Below are positions 29,385 to 36,984 of a stretch of DNA of 64,000 nucleotides, in pieces. Position 1 is the stretch's first letter. Each line of letters starts with the position of its first letter. This stretch comes from DUQW01 sp050953805. GTDB taxonomy: Bacteria; Bacillota_I; Bacilli_A; Acholeplasmatales; Acholeplasmataceae. Made by a program: the position numbers and the translations under genes. The notes below the pieces were generated by a model. It searched no databases, had not been told where the DNA came from, and was given only the letters and a program-made list of their open reading frames with translations. The stretch covers positions 620,001-684,000 of the forward strand of contig JBMNNE010000002.1 in assembly GCA_050953805.1 (NCBI GenBank). Reading direction: 5' to 3'.

Positions 29385-30461
29385 ATGGCAAAAGATTATT
29401 ATAAAACACTAGGTGTAGACAAAAATGCAACTGAAGAAGAAATTAGAAAATCGTTTCGAGAACTAGCGAAAAAATATCATCCAGATGTGTCCAAAGAACC
29501 AAATGCGGAAGAGAAATTTAAAGAAATCCAAGAAGCATATGCCGTTTTATCGGATAAAGAAAAACGCCAACAATATGATACATATGGTGCTGACGGACCA
29601 CAATTTCAAGGATTTGACTTTTCTGGATTTGATTGGTCAGATATTTTCGGTTCAATTTTTGGATCGGGATTTAGTTCTGGATTTGGCGGTAGATCAAATC
29701 CTTATGGCCCACAACGAGGAGCTGACCGTCAAATTCATTTAACAATTTCGTTTTTAGAAGCGGCACTTGGAACTAAGAAAAAGATTACAATTAATCAAGA
29801 CTTAGAGTGTTCAGTTTGTCATGGAACTGGTGGGAAAAACCCAAGTGATGTTACTACTTGTGGCAATTGTCATGGTAGTGGTACCGTTCAAGTTTCGCAA
29901 CAAACTTTATTTGGTAATATGATTCGAGAATCAACTTGTCCAACTTGTCGTGGAACGGGTAAAATCATTAAAAATAAATGTGATAAATGTGGTGGTTCAG
30001 GGCGTGAAACTGTCACTAAAACGATCGATGTTAATATTCCAGCAGGAGTGGATGATGGTACTCAATTAAGAGTCAGTGGCTACGGTGATGATGGCACTAA
30101 AGGCGGTCCTAGAGGCGATTTATATCTTCGCTTTACAGTTCAGCCACATCAATACTTTAAACGTCGTGGTAACGATATTTACTTACAATTACCAATAACC
30201 TTTAGCCAAGCTGCATTAGGAACAACGATCGAGATTCCGACGATTCATGGAAATGTTGATTTAAAGATTCCAGCTGGGATTCAAACTAACACTTCTTTAA
30301 GAATGCGCGATAAAGGAATTTTACAAACTCAGACAGGAAGAAAAGGTAGTCAATATGTTGTTGTGAATGTGGAAACACCAAAAAATCTAACTAGACAACA
30401 AAAAGAACTATTTAAAAAATTAGAAGAAACTGAAAGTAAATCTAAAAAAAATCTTTTTTAG
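29385..30461 (+). CDS. dnaJ: Chaperone protein DnaJ (Hsp40)
   Basis: This 358-aa type I J-protein stimulates DnaK ATPase. Its J domain (residues 1-70) has the HPD motif in KKYHPDVSK. A Gly/Phe-rich region (about 75-110) follows. Then come four intact zinc repeats, CSVCHGTG, CGNCHGSG, CPTCRGTG and CDKCGGSG, and the C-terminal substrate-binding beta domains. The start ATG follows AAGGATG. It is the last gene of the hrcA operon, and a terminator begins 27 bases after its stop. Confidence 0.97.
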   Translation: MAKDYYKTLGVDKNATEEEIRKSFRELAKKYHPDVSKEPNAEEKFKEIQEAYAVLSDKEKRQQYDTYGADGPQFQGFDFSGFDWSDIFGSIFGSGFSSGFGGRSNPYGPQRGADRQIHLTISFLEAALGTKKKITINQDLECSVCHGTGGKNPSDVTTCGNCHGSGTVQVSQQTLFGNMIRESTCPTCRGTGKIIKNKCDKCGGSGRETVTKTIDVNIPAGVDDGTQLRVSGYGDDGTKGGPRGDLYLRFTVQPHQYFKRRGNDIYLQLPITFSQAALGTTIEIPTIHGNVDLKIPAGIQTNTSLRMRDKGILQTQTGRKGSQYVVVNVETPKNLTRQQKELFKKLEETESKSKKNLF

Positions 30462-30487
30462 ATAATTAAAAGACTAGTTTAAATCAT

Positions 30488-30517
30488 AAAAGATTGGAAC
30501 GATTTCCAATCTTTTTT
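30488..30517 (+). terminator. Terminator of the hrcA-dnaJ operon
   Basis: AAAAGATTGGAA-CGAT-TTCCAATCTTTT gives a 12-bp stem with a 4-nt loop, ending in a run of T. Confidence 0.92.
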
Positions 30518-30578
30518 CATATAAACGATTGAAAAAACGATAAATCGCATAAAAAAGACGCTTTTTGCTGAATAAATC

Positions 30579-30607
30579 TTGAAATTTATTCTGAATATTG
30601 GTAAAAT
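30579..30607 (+). promoter_or_regulatory. Sigma-A promoter for the 199-aa gene
   Basis: The -35 is TTGAAA (30579-30584), followed by a 17-bp spacer and -10 TAAAAT (30602-30607). It precedes a single gene with its own terminator. Confidence 0.75.
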
Positions 30608-30635
30608 AGACATATCTATGAAGGGTGGTTTTGGA

Positions 30636-31235
30636 ATGAAAAAAAGACTTAAATGGTTTAAAAAATATTTTAAAAAGGGAACCGGAGAATCTGATCCGCA
30701 ATTTCAACTTTATCGTGATCAAGCTCATGAAATAGTTTTTAGACGAGCTTTTGAATTATTATCAATTGGAGAAGTTGATGTTAATCATGAAAATGCCATT
30801 GTCTTAGTGGCACCAGAACAACTAGATACCAAAAATAAAGTTAACTATAAGGTTGCTTTATTAGATGATCATGAAGCCGAACTACTCTATGACCAAGCGG
30901 TACTAACCATTTTAATGTTTGGTGAAGAATCATTATTCTATTATCAAGCTAATGTTGACTACCGTTATGGATTAGTGACTAATGATTTAGTTGGTGAACT
31001 AAATTATTTAGATATTATGAATGTCCAAACGACTTTCCACTATGATGATTTACATGATCCGCTTTTTGAAACATTAAAACTTGATTTATGGTTATATGAT
31101 GGCACTCGAATTCCATTAACTTTAAGATTTAGATTATTTAATGGTGTTACTGAAGAATTAATTTTATCAGAAAAAGAAAAATTAGTTTTAGGTAAATTAC
31201 ATCAAGTTTTGCGATCAAAAAGAAGCTTAACATAA
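30636..31235 (+). CDS. Hypothetical protein, 199 aa
   Basis: I do not recognise this protein. It begins with a very basic segment (MKKRLKWFKKYFKKG) and has no signal peptide or TM helix, so it is probably cytoplasmic, perhaps membrane-touching through the basic end. About residues 105-190 alternate beta strands and finish in a helix (SEKEKLVLGKLHQVL), a pattern that could fit a bacterial PH-like domain; this is a weak guess. I chose ATG 30636, downstream of AGGGTGG, over in-frame starts at 30579 and 30618. It is a monocistronic gene between its own promoter and terminator. Confidence 0.75.
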   Translation: MKKRLKWFKKYFKKGTGESDPQFQLYRDQAHEIVFRRAFELLSIGEVDVNHENAIVLVAPEQLDTKNKVNYKVALLDDHEAELLYDQAVLTILMFGEESLFYYQANVDYRYGLVTNDLVGELNYLDIMNVQTTFHYDDLHDPLFETLKLDLWLYDGTRIPLTLRFRLFNGVTEELILSEKEKLVLGKLHQVLRSKRSLT

Positions 31236-31258
31236 AGACACGAAAGTGTCTTTTTTTT
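31234..31258 (+). terminator. Rho-independent terminator
   Basis: AAAGACAC-GAAA-GTGTCTTT with eight T residues at 31251-31258. It overlaps the stop codon of the 199-aa gene. Confidence 0.92.
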
Positions 31259-31396
31259 AATATTTTATTGCTAAATCATTAGAGATAAGGTATTTTAAGT
31301 GATATCAGTGTAATCATAATGGTCAATTATAGATTTTATTATAAATAAGGTATTTTAAAATGTAAAAAATTATGATAATATTAAATTAATCAATAA

Positions 31397-31527
31397 CTAT
31401 ATATTTATAGATGTCCAAATTTTAATGCAATTATTATTCCAAGTAATGTGACTATTATTGGTGAGGATGCTTTTTATAATTGCAGCAAAATCTAAATTGA
31501 TGCGGAGGCGTTAGCTAACTAGCAAAT
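31397..31527 (+). pseudogene. Relic of a BspA-type leucine-rich repeat gene
   Basis: The 355 bases between 31259 and 31614 hold no intact gene. Translated in the frame of 31397, the DNA reads IIIPSNVTIIGEDAFYNCSK, a textbook LRR_5 (BspA) unit, before an in-frame TAA at 31493. A second stop (TAG) follows at 31520. The same motif style fills the intact gene that starts at 31615. This looks like a decayed fragment of a related gene or of an older copy. Nearby, ATAAGGTATTTTAA occurs twice (31285-31298 and 31345-31358), exactly 60 bases apart. Confidence 0.7.
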
Positions 31528-31614
31528 TGGATCGAGTAAAATTTATCAAAAAAGCAACAGTTACGATATTTAAAATTTTGTTTGTGGTAAACATTCATTT
31601 GATGGGAGAAAAGT

Positions 31615-34600
31615 ATGAAAAAGATTTTGATGTTTATTATTGCTTTTTTAGCAACATCGCTATTGTTAAGTGGTTGCGGTAAAGCTAAAACAATCAGCTT
31701 AGACTTACCCGAAGGAATATCACTTGTTGATGGAGAATTAAATCTAAAAAAACTAGAATTAGATAGTATGGTTGAGTTTTTAATTACTCCAGAATCAGGG
31801 AAGAAGTTAGAAAAACTTTTGATTAATGGAGTTGATGAAACCTCAATTGTGGTTAATAACAAATTTAGAGTTAGAATCACGGAGAATTTAACTATCTCAG
31901 TAGAATTTACTAATATAACACCATCAGATCCAACTACATTTACTGTCACACTTAGTGACGGATTAAGTTCAACTAATCCGTTAACTAATTTATTAAGTGG
32001 TGCTATAGTTAATATAAGAATTACAATTCCACCTAATAAGGAAATAGTTGAATTTAAAGTTGATGGTTTTGTTATTGATTTAAACGGAGCTTTAACTTAT
32101 AAATTAACGGTTTCTCAAGACCATGATGTCGAAGTTACATTTAAAGATAAAGATGTTGATCCGGAAACTTCCTATACAGTAACTTGGAAAAACTATGATG
32201 GTACAATTTTAAAAACAGATGAAAATGTAGCATCTGGGACAATTCCTGAATATAATGGTCAAACTCCAACTAAGCCAGGTGGATATATATTTATTGGATG
32301 GTCTCCCGAACTTAGTGCGGTTGTAGGAAATGTCGTATATACAGCAACATTTTCCGGTGATTTAACTCCAAGTGAAGATTTTATCTTTTATGATTTAGGA
32401 AATAGTTATGCTCTTTATAATTATTATGGTAATGATACAAGAGTTGTTATTCCGGAAACTTATCAAGAAAAACCAGTTACTTTAATTGATAAAGATGCCT
32501 TTAAGTCTAACAAAAGAATAACATCGGTAGTTATTCCTAATAGCGTTGAAATAATTGAAGAATATGCATTTTATGAATGCACTAGTTTAACAACCGTCGT
32601 TTTTGGTAGTGGGGTTAAGCAAATCAAAAATAGCGCTTTTAATGGGTGTAAAGTTTTATCATCGATTAATTTACCAGAAGGGTTGACTCATCTTGGGGAT
32701 TATTCATTTTCTAGATGTGGCTCCTTAAAAAAACTTAATTTACCAAATAGTATAGAATCTTATGGATATTCAGTTCTTTCATATTCATCTAATATTTATA
32801 ACACACATCAAAACGGAAGATATCTTGGAAATTCTGATAATCCATATTTAGTTTTAGTTGAACTTAGTGATAATGCAGTAGAAGAGTTTTCAATTCATGA
32901 TGATTGTAAAGTATTAGGTGATAGAGCATTTTCCTACGGATATAATTTAAAAACTGTTCATTTTGGTGAAAGCCTTCAATATATCGGAAATAGATCATTT
33001 TCTCAATCTAAAAAATTGGGTCAAATGGTAATTCCTAAGACAGTTTTAAAAATTGATGATTATGCTTTCGCAAACTCATCAATTACTTATCTTGGATTTG
33101 AAGAAAATAGTAATATCAAACATATAGGCAACGAAGCTTTTGCGGGATGCGAAAATTTAACGACTGTTTATTTATCTAATAGCCTCAAGTCTATTGGTGA
33201 GAAAGTTTTTAATGGGTCTGATTCGATTAATAAAAAAGAATTTAGTAATGTTTATTATATCGGAAGCGATGATAACCCTTATTTCCTATTATTAGATTGT
33301 AAGGTAAGAACTGAAGATAATTATACGATTCATAATGACACTAAAATGATTTGTCATGACGCCTTTAACTATTGTACATTTGTAACCAATATTACTATTC
33401 CAAGAGGTGTTAGATTTATCGGACTTCGAGCTTTTAAAGATTGTAGATACCTAACAAGTATTATTGTTGAATCAGGAAATGAAATATATGCTGCACCAAA
33501 TAATACGGCAATTATTGAATTGAGCACCAACACTTTAATTAGTGGTCTTTATAATTTAATTTTCCCACAAGGGGTAGTTCATATTGGTGATTATGCTTTA
33601 GCTGGTATTGTAACTGATTCAATAAACATTCCAGAAACAGTCAAAAGTATCGGTAAATACGCAATTTCTCAATCAAGCGCTAAAACAATTAATGTTCCTA
33701 ATAGTGTAACAAGTATTGGTGAAGGTGCGTTTTATCAATGTATTAATATAACCGCAATCAATATTCCAAATACTCTTAAATATATCCCTAATGCGGCTTA
33801 TCGCGAATGTATCATGTTAAAAAATGTTCATATTCCAAACTCGGTTTCATATGTTGGACGTGCCGCTTTTTATAATTGTGGTGCAGTCGAAACGATATCT
33901 TTTGGTAATAGCCTAGTAGTAATTTCAATGAATGCTTTTGATGGATGTTCTAATTTAGAATCAATTACCATCCCGGATTGTGTTGAAGCACTTGAATATC
34001 AAGCGTTTGCTGGATGTAAAAAAGTAACATCACTTTTTATTGGTAAAGAAGTTAAAATAATAGGCGAGTTTGTTTTTGAATTATGTCATGGTCTAACTCA
34101 AATAACAATTGATGAGGACAATAAATTTTATGATTCAAGAGAAGATTGTAACGGTATTGTTAAGAGTAGTAATAATACTTTGATCTTTGGAATTAAAACG
34201 ACAACTATTCCTAACAGTATTAAGACTATTGGTGATTCAGCCTTTTTTAAATGTAATGGAATTGATAGTATCGTTTTAGGTGATGGAGTGACAGTTATTG
34301 AAGAATATGCATTCGCTCATTCCTCGCTCAAATCAATCTCACTAGGGAAAAACCTAACTTATATCGGAACTTATGCTTTTTCTCAATGTGGTTCTTTAAC
34401 TAAAATTATAATTCCAAGTACTGTTATTCATATGGGATATTATGCTTTTGATTATTCTTTTAGTGTCGTTATTTACTGTGAAGCGACCACTCAACCATAT
34501 GACTGGGCTCCAAATTGGAATTCAAGTAATCGCCCAGTTTATTGGTATAGCGAAGAAGCTAACTATGATGGAGCTCATTGGCGTTATGTTGAAGGTGTTG

Positions 34601-34620
34601 CCACTGTATGGGTAGAATAG
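31615..34620 (+). CDS. BspA-like leucine-rich-repeat lipoprotein
   Basis: This 1001-aa surface protein has a lipoprotein signal peptide ending in lipobox LLSGC. Two short beta domains follow (about residues 25-180), then one InlB-type repeat (about 185-245, ending FIGWSPELSAVVG). Residues 270-960 carry many LRR_5 units of the 'IPNSVEIIEEYAFYECTSLT' type. The end, WNSSNRPVYWYSEE..., is typical of BspA-family proteins. Family members bind host or matrix proteins or mediate coaggregation; the ligand here is unknown. The start follows GGGAGAA. It is monocistronic with a terminator downstream, and a relic of a similar repeat lies just upstream. Confidence 0.92.
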   Translation: MKKILMFIIAFLATSLLLSGCGKAKTISLDLPEGISLVDGELNLKKLELDSMVEFLITPESGKKLEKLLINGVDETSIVVNNKFRVRITENLTISVEFTNITPSDPTTFTVTLSDGLSSTNPLTNLLSGAIVNIRITIPPNKEIVEFKVDGFVIDLNGALTYKLTVSQDHDVEVTFKDKDVDPETSYTVTWKNYDGTILKTDENVASGTIPEYNGQTPTKPGGYIFIGWSPELSAVVGNVVYTATFSGDLTPSEDFIFYDLGNSYALYNYYGNDTRVVIPETYQEKPVTLIDKDAFKSNKRITSVVIPNSVEIIEEYAFYECTSLTTVVFGSGVKQIKNSAFNGCKVLSSINLPEGLTHLGDYSFSRCGSLKKLNLPNSIESYGYSVLSYSSNIYNTHQNGRYLGNSDNPYLVLVELSDNAVEEFSIHDDCKVLGDRAFSYGYNLKTVHFGESLQYIGNRSFSQSKKLGQMVIPKTVLKIDDYAFANSSITYLGFEENSNIKHIGNEAFAGCENLTTVYLSNSLKSIGEKVFNGSDSINKKEFSNVYYIGSDDNPYFLLLDCKVRTEDNYTIHNDTKMICHDAFNYCTFVTNITIPRGVRFIGLRAFKDCRYLTSIIVESGNEIYAAPNNTAIIELSTNTLISGLYNLIFPQGVVHIGDYALAGIVTDSINIPETVKSIGKYAISQSSAKTINVPNSVTSIGEGAFYQCINITAINIPNTLKYIPNAAYRECIMLKNVHIPNSVSYVGRAAFYNCGAVETISFGNSLVVISMNAFDGCSNLESITIPDCVEALEYQAFAGCKKVTSLFIGKEVKIIGEFVFELCHGLTQITIDEDNKFYDSREDCNGIVKSSNNTLIFGIKTTTIPNSIKTIGDSAFFKCNGIDSIVLGDGVTVIEEYAFAHSSLKSISLGKNLTYIGTYAFSQCGSLTKIIIPSTVIHMGYYAFDYSFSVVIYCEATTQPYDWAPNWNSSNRPVYWYSEEANYDGAHWRYVEGVATVWVE

Positions 34621-34659
34621 GTAGAATAACTATCGAAAGTTTTAAATAATATTAAAAAT

Positions 34660-34710
34660 AAAGTCTATCAAGGATATTTGAAATTGAATCTTCAAGATAG
34701 ACTTTTTTTT
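34660..34710 (+). terminator. Terminator after the BspA-like gene
   Basis: AAAGTCTATC (34660-34669) pairs with GATAGACTTT (34696-34705), and a run of eight T residues follows the closing C. The internal loop is long (26 nt) with little extra pairing. Confidence 0.8.
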
Positions 34711-34719
34711 CCGTTTCTT

Positions 34720-34749
34720 TTGACTTTAAATACTTGTTTTTGATATAAT
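34720..34749 (+). promoter_or_regulatory. Sigma-A promoter for yceD-rpmF
   Basis: The -35 is TTGACT (34720-34725), then an 18-bp spacer, then -10 TATAAT (34744-34749). A TG one base before the -10 gives an extended -10 element. Confidence 0.85.
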
Positions 34750-34770
34750 CTATTTGTTTAGGTGATAATT

Positions 34771-35199
34771 ATGAAATGGACATTATTTGAGTTAGAAAAA
34801 TTAAATCAAATTGATGAAACCATTGATCAATTTCCAGTGCCAGATGGTTACGATGATTTATTAGAAATCAATAATATTAAAGTCACTGGAACGGTAGAAC
34901 ATTTACCAATTGAAGTTAAATTTTCCTTAAACATTAAAGCGGATTTATTAATGACATGTGCTTATAGTTTAAAAGAAATGATAGTCCCTGTTGATTTTGA
35001 ATTAGAATTACTCTTTGGGGATACTTTAGACTCAGACTATGAACTAACTAATCCATTAGATTTAAACGATATTATTTTAGGTAATATTTTAGTTGAAAAA
35101 CCATTTCGCATTATTCATCCTGATGCGAAGGATACGAAGTTTGAAGCCGAAAAAGAAGCTCATCCAGCCTTTGCTGAACTGGAAGACTTATTGAAATAA
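34771..35199 (+). CDS. yceD: YceD/DUF177 family protein
   Basis: This 142-aa cytoplasmic protein belongs to the DUF177 family. The family is almost always encoded just before rpmF and is linked to large ribosomal subunit or rRNA maturation. The family's core region is visible as LLMTCAYSLKEMIVPVDFEL. The C-terminus has the usual 'HPDAKD...HPAFAELEDLL' acidic tail. The ATG at 34771 has AGGTG six bases upstream; a GTG at 34762 is in frame but falls within that ribosome site. It is 16 bases ahead of rpmF. Confidence 0.92.
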   Translation: MKWTLFELEKLNQIDETIDQFPVPDGYDDLLEINNIKVTGTVEHLPIEVKFSLNIKADLLMTCAYSLKEMIVPVDFELELLFGDTLDSDYELTNPLDLNDIILGNILVEKPFRIIHPDAKDTKFEAEKEAHPAFAELEDLLK

Positions 35200-35215
35200 T
35201 AAAGGAGGGATTGTA

Positions 35216-35404
35216 ATGGCAGTTCCATTTCGTAGAACCGGTAAAACTGCGAAAAGAAAAAGAAGAACACATCAAAAGCTAAGAAAACCAGCTTTAGTTA
35301 CGTGTCCACAAACCGGAGAATTTACTTTGCCACACCGTGTAACTCCAAATAGTGGTTACTACAAAGGGCAACAAGTATTAACTAAAAAAGAAAAGAAAGA
35401 CTAA
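35216..35404 (+). CDS. rpmF: 50S ribosomal protein L32, zinc-less form
   Basis: This 62-aa protein has the strongly conserved start MAVPFRRTGKTAKRKRRTHQ. The usual zinc ribbon has two CxxC pairs; here they read CPQT and TPNS, so only one of four cysteines remains and zinc should not bind. Such C-minus paralogs are common in bacteria that save zinc. It lies in the classic yceD-rpmF pair, behind AAAGGAGGG, and a terminator follows. Confidence 0.97.
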   Translation: MAVPFRRTGKTAKRKRRTHQKLRKPALVTCPQTGEFTLPHRVTPNSGYYKGQQVLTKKEKKD

Positions 35405-35417
35405 TTAGTTAATCAAG

Positions 35418-35442
35418 AAAAGGTGCGAGAAGCACCTTTTTC
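35418..35442 (+). terminator. Terminator of yceD-rpmF
   Basis: AAAAGGTGC-GAGAA-GCACCTTTT with a T-rich tail, 13 bases after the rpmF stop. Confidence 0.9.
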
Positions 35443-35449
35443 TTTACTA

Positions 35450-35478
35450 TTTAAAAATAACTAAAATAATGATAAAAT
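35450..35478 (+). promoter_or_regulatory. Candidate promoter giving a leaderless rsmH transcript
   Basis: TTTAAA (35450-35455), a 17-bp spacer and TAAAAT (35473-35478). The -10 ends 6 bases before the rsmH ATG, and no Shine-Dalgarno sequence is present. The transcript would therefore start at or next to the ATG. Confidence 0.5.
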
Positions 35479-35484
35479 ATTGAT

Positions 35485-36381
35485 ATGAAGCATGAATCAG
35501 TATTATTAAATGAATGTATTGAAAACTTAAAAATTAAACCACAAGGCATTTATGTTGATGCTACAATTGGTGGTGGTGGTCATAGCCAAAAAATCTTAAA
35601 AAGATTAGATGGTGGTTTTTTAGTTGGTTTTGATCAAGATGATTTCGCTATTAATTACGCTAATAATCGACTAAAGGAATATTCTAATTTTAAAATAGTA
35701 AAATCTAATTTTAGAAACTTAAAAGAAGAACTTAATAAATTAGGTATTTTTAAAATTGATGGGATTTTATTTGATTTAGGATTATCTTCATTTCAAATTG
35801 ATGATCGTAAAAGAGGCTTTTCATATTTAGGCGATTTTGATTTAGACATGAGAATGAATCAAGATCAAGCGATAAGCGCTAAAGATATTATTAATACATA
35901 CTCTTTAGAACAACTTACTACAATCTTTCGCAATTATGGTGATGAAAAAAATGCCTATCAAATTAGCAAGAAAATTATTGGAGCTAGACCAATTACTAAA
36001 ACTAGTGAATTAGTTAAAATTACCGATGAAGTTAACTATAAAGTTAAAGGTCATTCAGCTAAAAGAGTCTTTCAAGCGTTAAGAATTGAAGTCAATGAAG
36101 AACTAGACGCATTAAAAGAAGTGTTAGCGGATTTAAATGATTTATTAAATCCTGGAGGAAGGATCGTAATTATTACTTTTCATTCGCTTGAAGATCGCAT
36201 AGTAAAACACTTTTTCAAGGAAAATTCTGAGGTTAAAATTATTAAGGGGATGCCGGTTCCAATTGAACCAAAACCTAATTTTAAAATTATAACCAAAAAA
36301 CCCATTTTGCCAAGTAAAGAAGAAATTACCAACAACTCACGTAGCCGTTCGGCGAAATTAAGAGTTGCGGAAAAGGTATAA
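35485..36381 (+). CDS. rsmH: 16S rRNA (cytosine(1402)-N(4))-methyltransferase RsmH
   Basis: This 298-aa enzyme methylates N4 of C1402 in 16S rRNA using SAM. It opens with the family signature HESVLLNECIENL. The SAM site follows (VDATIGGGGHS), then GILFDLGLSSFQID, RGFSY, FDLDMRMNQ, the ALRIEVNEELDAL helix and the C-terminal ITFHSLEDRIVKHFF and NSRSRSAKLRVAE motifs. In most Bacillota it sits in the dcw cluster after mraZ. Here it stands alone between rpmF and a convergent Fur gene, which suggests loss or relocation of division and cell-wall genes. There is no ribosome site before the ATG. Confidence 0.97.
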   Translation: MKHESVLLNECIENLKIKPQGIYVDATIGGGGHSQKILKRLDGGFLVGFDQDDFAINYANNRLKEYSNFKIVKSNFRNLKEELNKLGIFKIDGILFDLGLSSFQIDDRKRGFSYLGDFDLDMRMNQDQAISAKDIINTYSLEQLTTIFRNYGDEKNAYQISKKIIGARPITKTSELVKITDEVNYKVKGHSAKRVFQALRIEVNEELDALKEVLADLNDLLNPGGRIVIITFHSLEDRIVKHFFKENSEVKIIKGMPVPIEPKPNFKIITKKPILPSKEEITNNSRSRSAKLRVAEKV

Positions 36382-36382
36382 A

Positions 36383-36408
36383 AAAACTCTCAAAATTATG
36401 AGAGTTTT
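36383..36408. terminator. Bidirectional terminator between rsmH and the Fur-family gene
   Basis: AAAACTCTCA (36383-36392) pairs with TGAGAGTTTT (36399-36408). The arms are flanked by A-runs and T-runs on both sides, so it can end both convergent transcripts. Confidence 0.88.
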
Positions 36409-36413
36409 AATAA

Positions 36414-36848
36414 TTAATTTTCTTCCTCTTTTTTACTAACTCCAACTGTTAATCGAATATATTTGACATTAAATTCAGTTTCATTTTCGATGTATCTGGT
36501 AATAGAATCAAAAATACGTTTGTTGTTGATTTCAACAATTTGGTTGTTAGCTTGATCGATTAGGTGAATATGATTATCAGCAGTGTGCATCTTATTATCA
36601 ATTGCTAATTCGTAGTATTTAACTTGGTTAATAAATAATACGACAACAATTTTCTCTTGTAAGAAAAAATCAAGGTTATTATAAATTGATGCCACATTGG
36701 TAAATCCTTTTTCAGCCAAACGCATTTGGATTTGTTTAAAAGTTAAATGATCATCGGCTAACACTTCTAATAAAGCGATACGACTTTTGGTAATACGATA
36801 ACCTTTTTCTCTAAGCTGGTTTAAATATAATTCAAATTTCTTCTTCAT
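36414..36848 (-). CDS. Fur-family transcriptional regulator without cysteines
   Basis: This 144-aa protein has the Fur winged-helix domain at about residues 10-80 (KGYRITKSRIALLEVL, then TNVASIYNNLDFF, the recognition helix). The dimerisation domain contains the regulatory metal region as HTADNHIHLIDQAN. In most relatives the last part is HLICxxC; here both cysteines are absent, and the whole protein has no cysteine. It should lack the structural zinc site but may still sense a metal through His/Asp/Glu ligands. Whether it acts as Fur, PerR, Zur or Mur cannot be told. The ATG at 36848 follows AAGGGAAG; the longer frame from 36875 would include that ribosome site. Confidence 0.9.
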   Translation of the reverse strand: MKKKFELYLNQLREKGYRITKSRIALLEVLADDHLTFKQIQMRLAEKGFTNVASIYNNLDFFLQEKIVVVLFINQVKYYELAIDNKMHTADNHIHLIDQANNQIVEINNKRIFDSITRYIENETEFNVKYIRLTVGVSKKEEEN

Positions 36849-36873
36849 AAAAATCACTTCCCTTTCATAAATC

Positions 36874-36902
36874 ATTATACTATTTATTTATATTAATTTC
36901 AA
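36874..36902 (-). promoter_or_regulatory. Sigma-A promoter of the Fur-family gene
   Basis: On the minus strand, TTGAAA (36902-36897), a 17-bp spacer and TATAAT (36879-36874). The short palindrome ATCATAAATGAT near 36926-36937 lies between this promoter and the divergent DUF2130 gene and could be a shared control site (speculative). Confidence 0.78.
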
Positions 36903-36984
36903 ATAAAAGGAACTGAACAATTTTTATCATAAATGATGAAATAATGATATTATATAATTGACGATAAACAAAGGAGGTTTTGTC

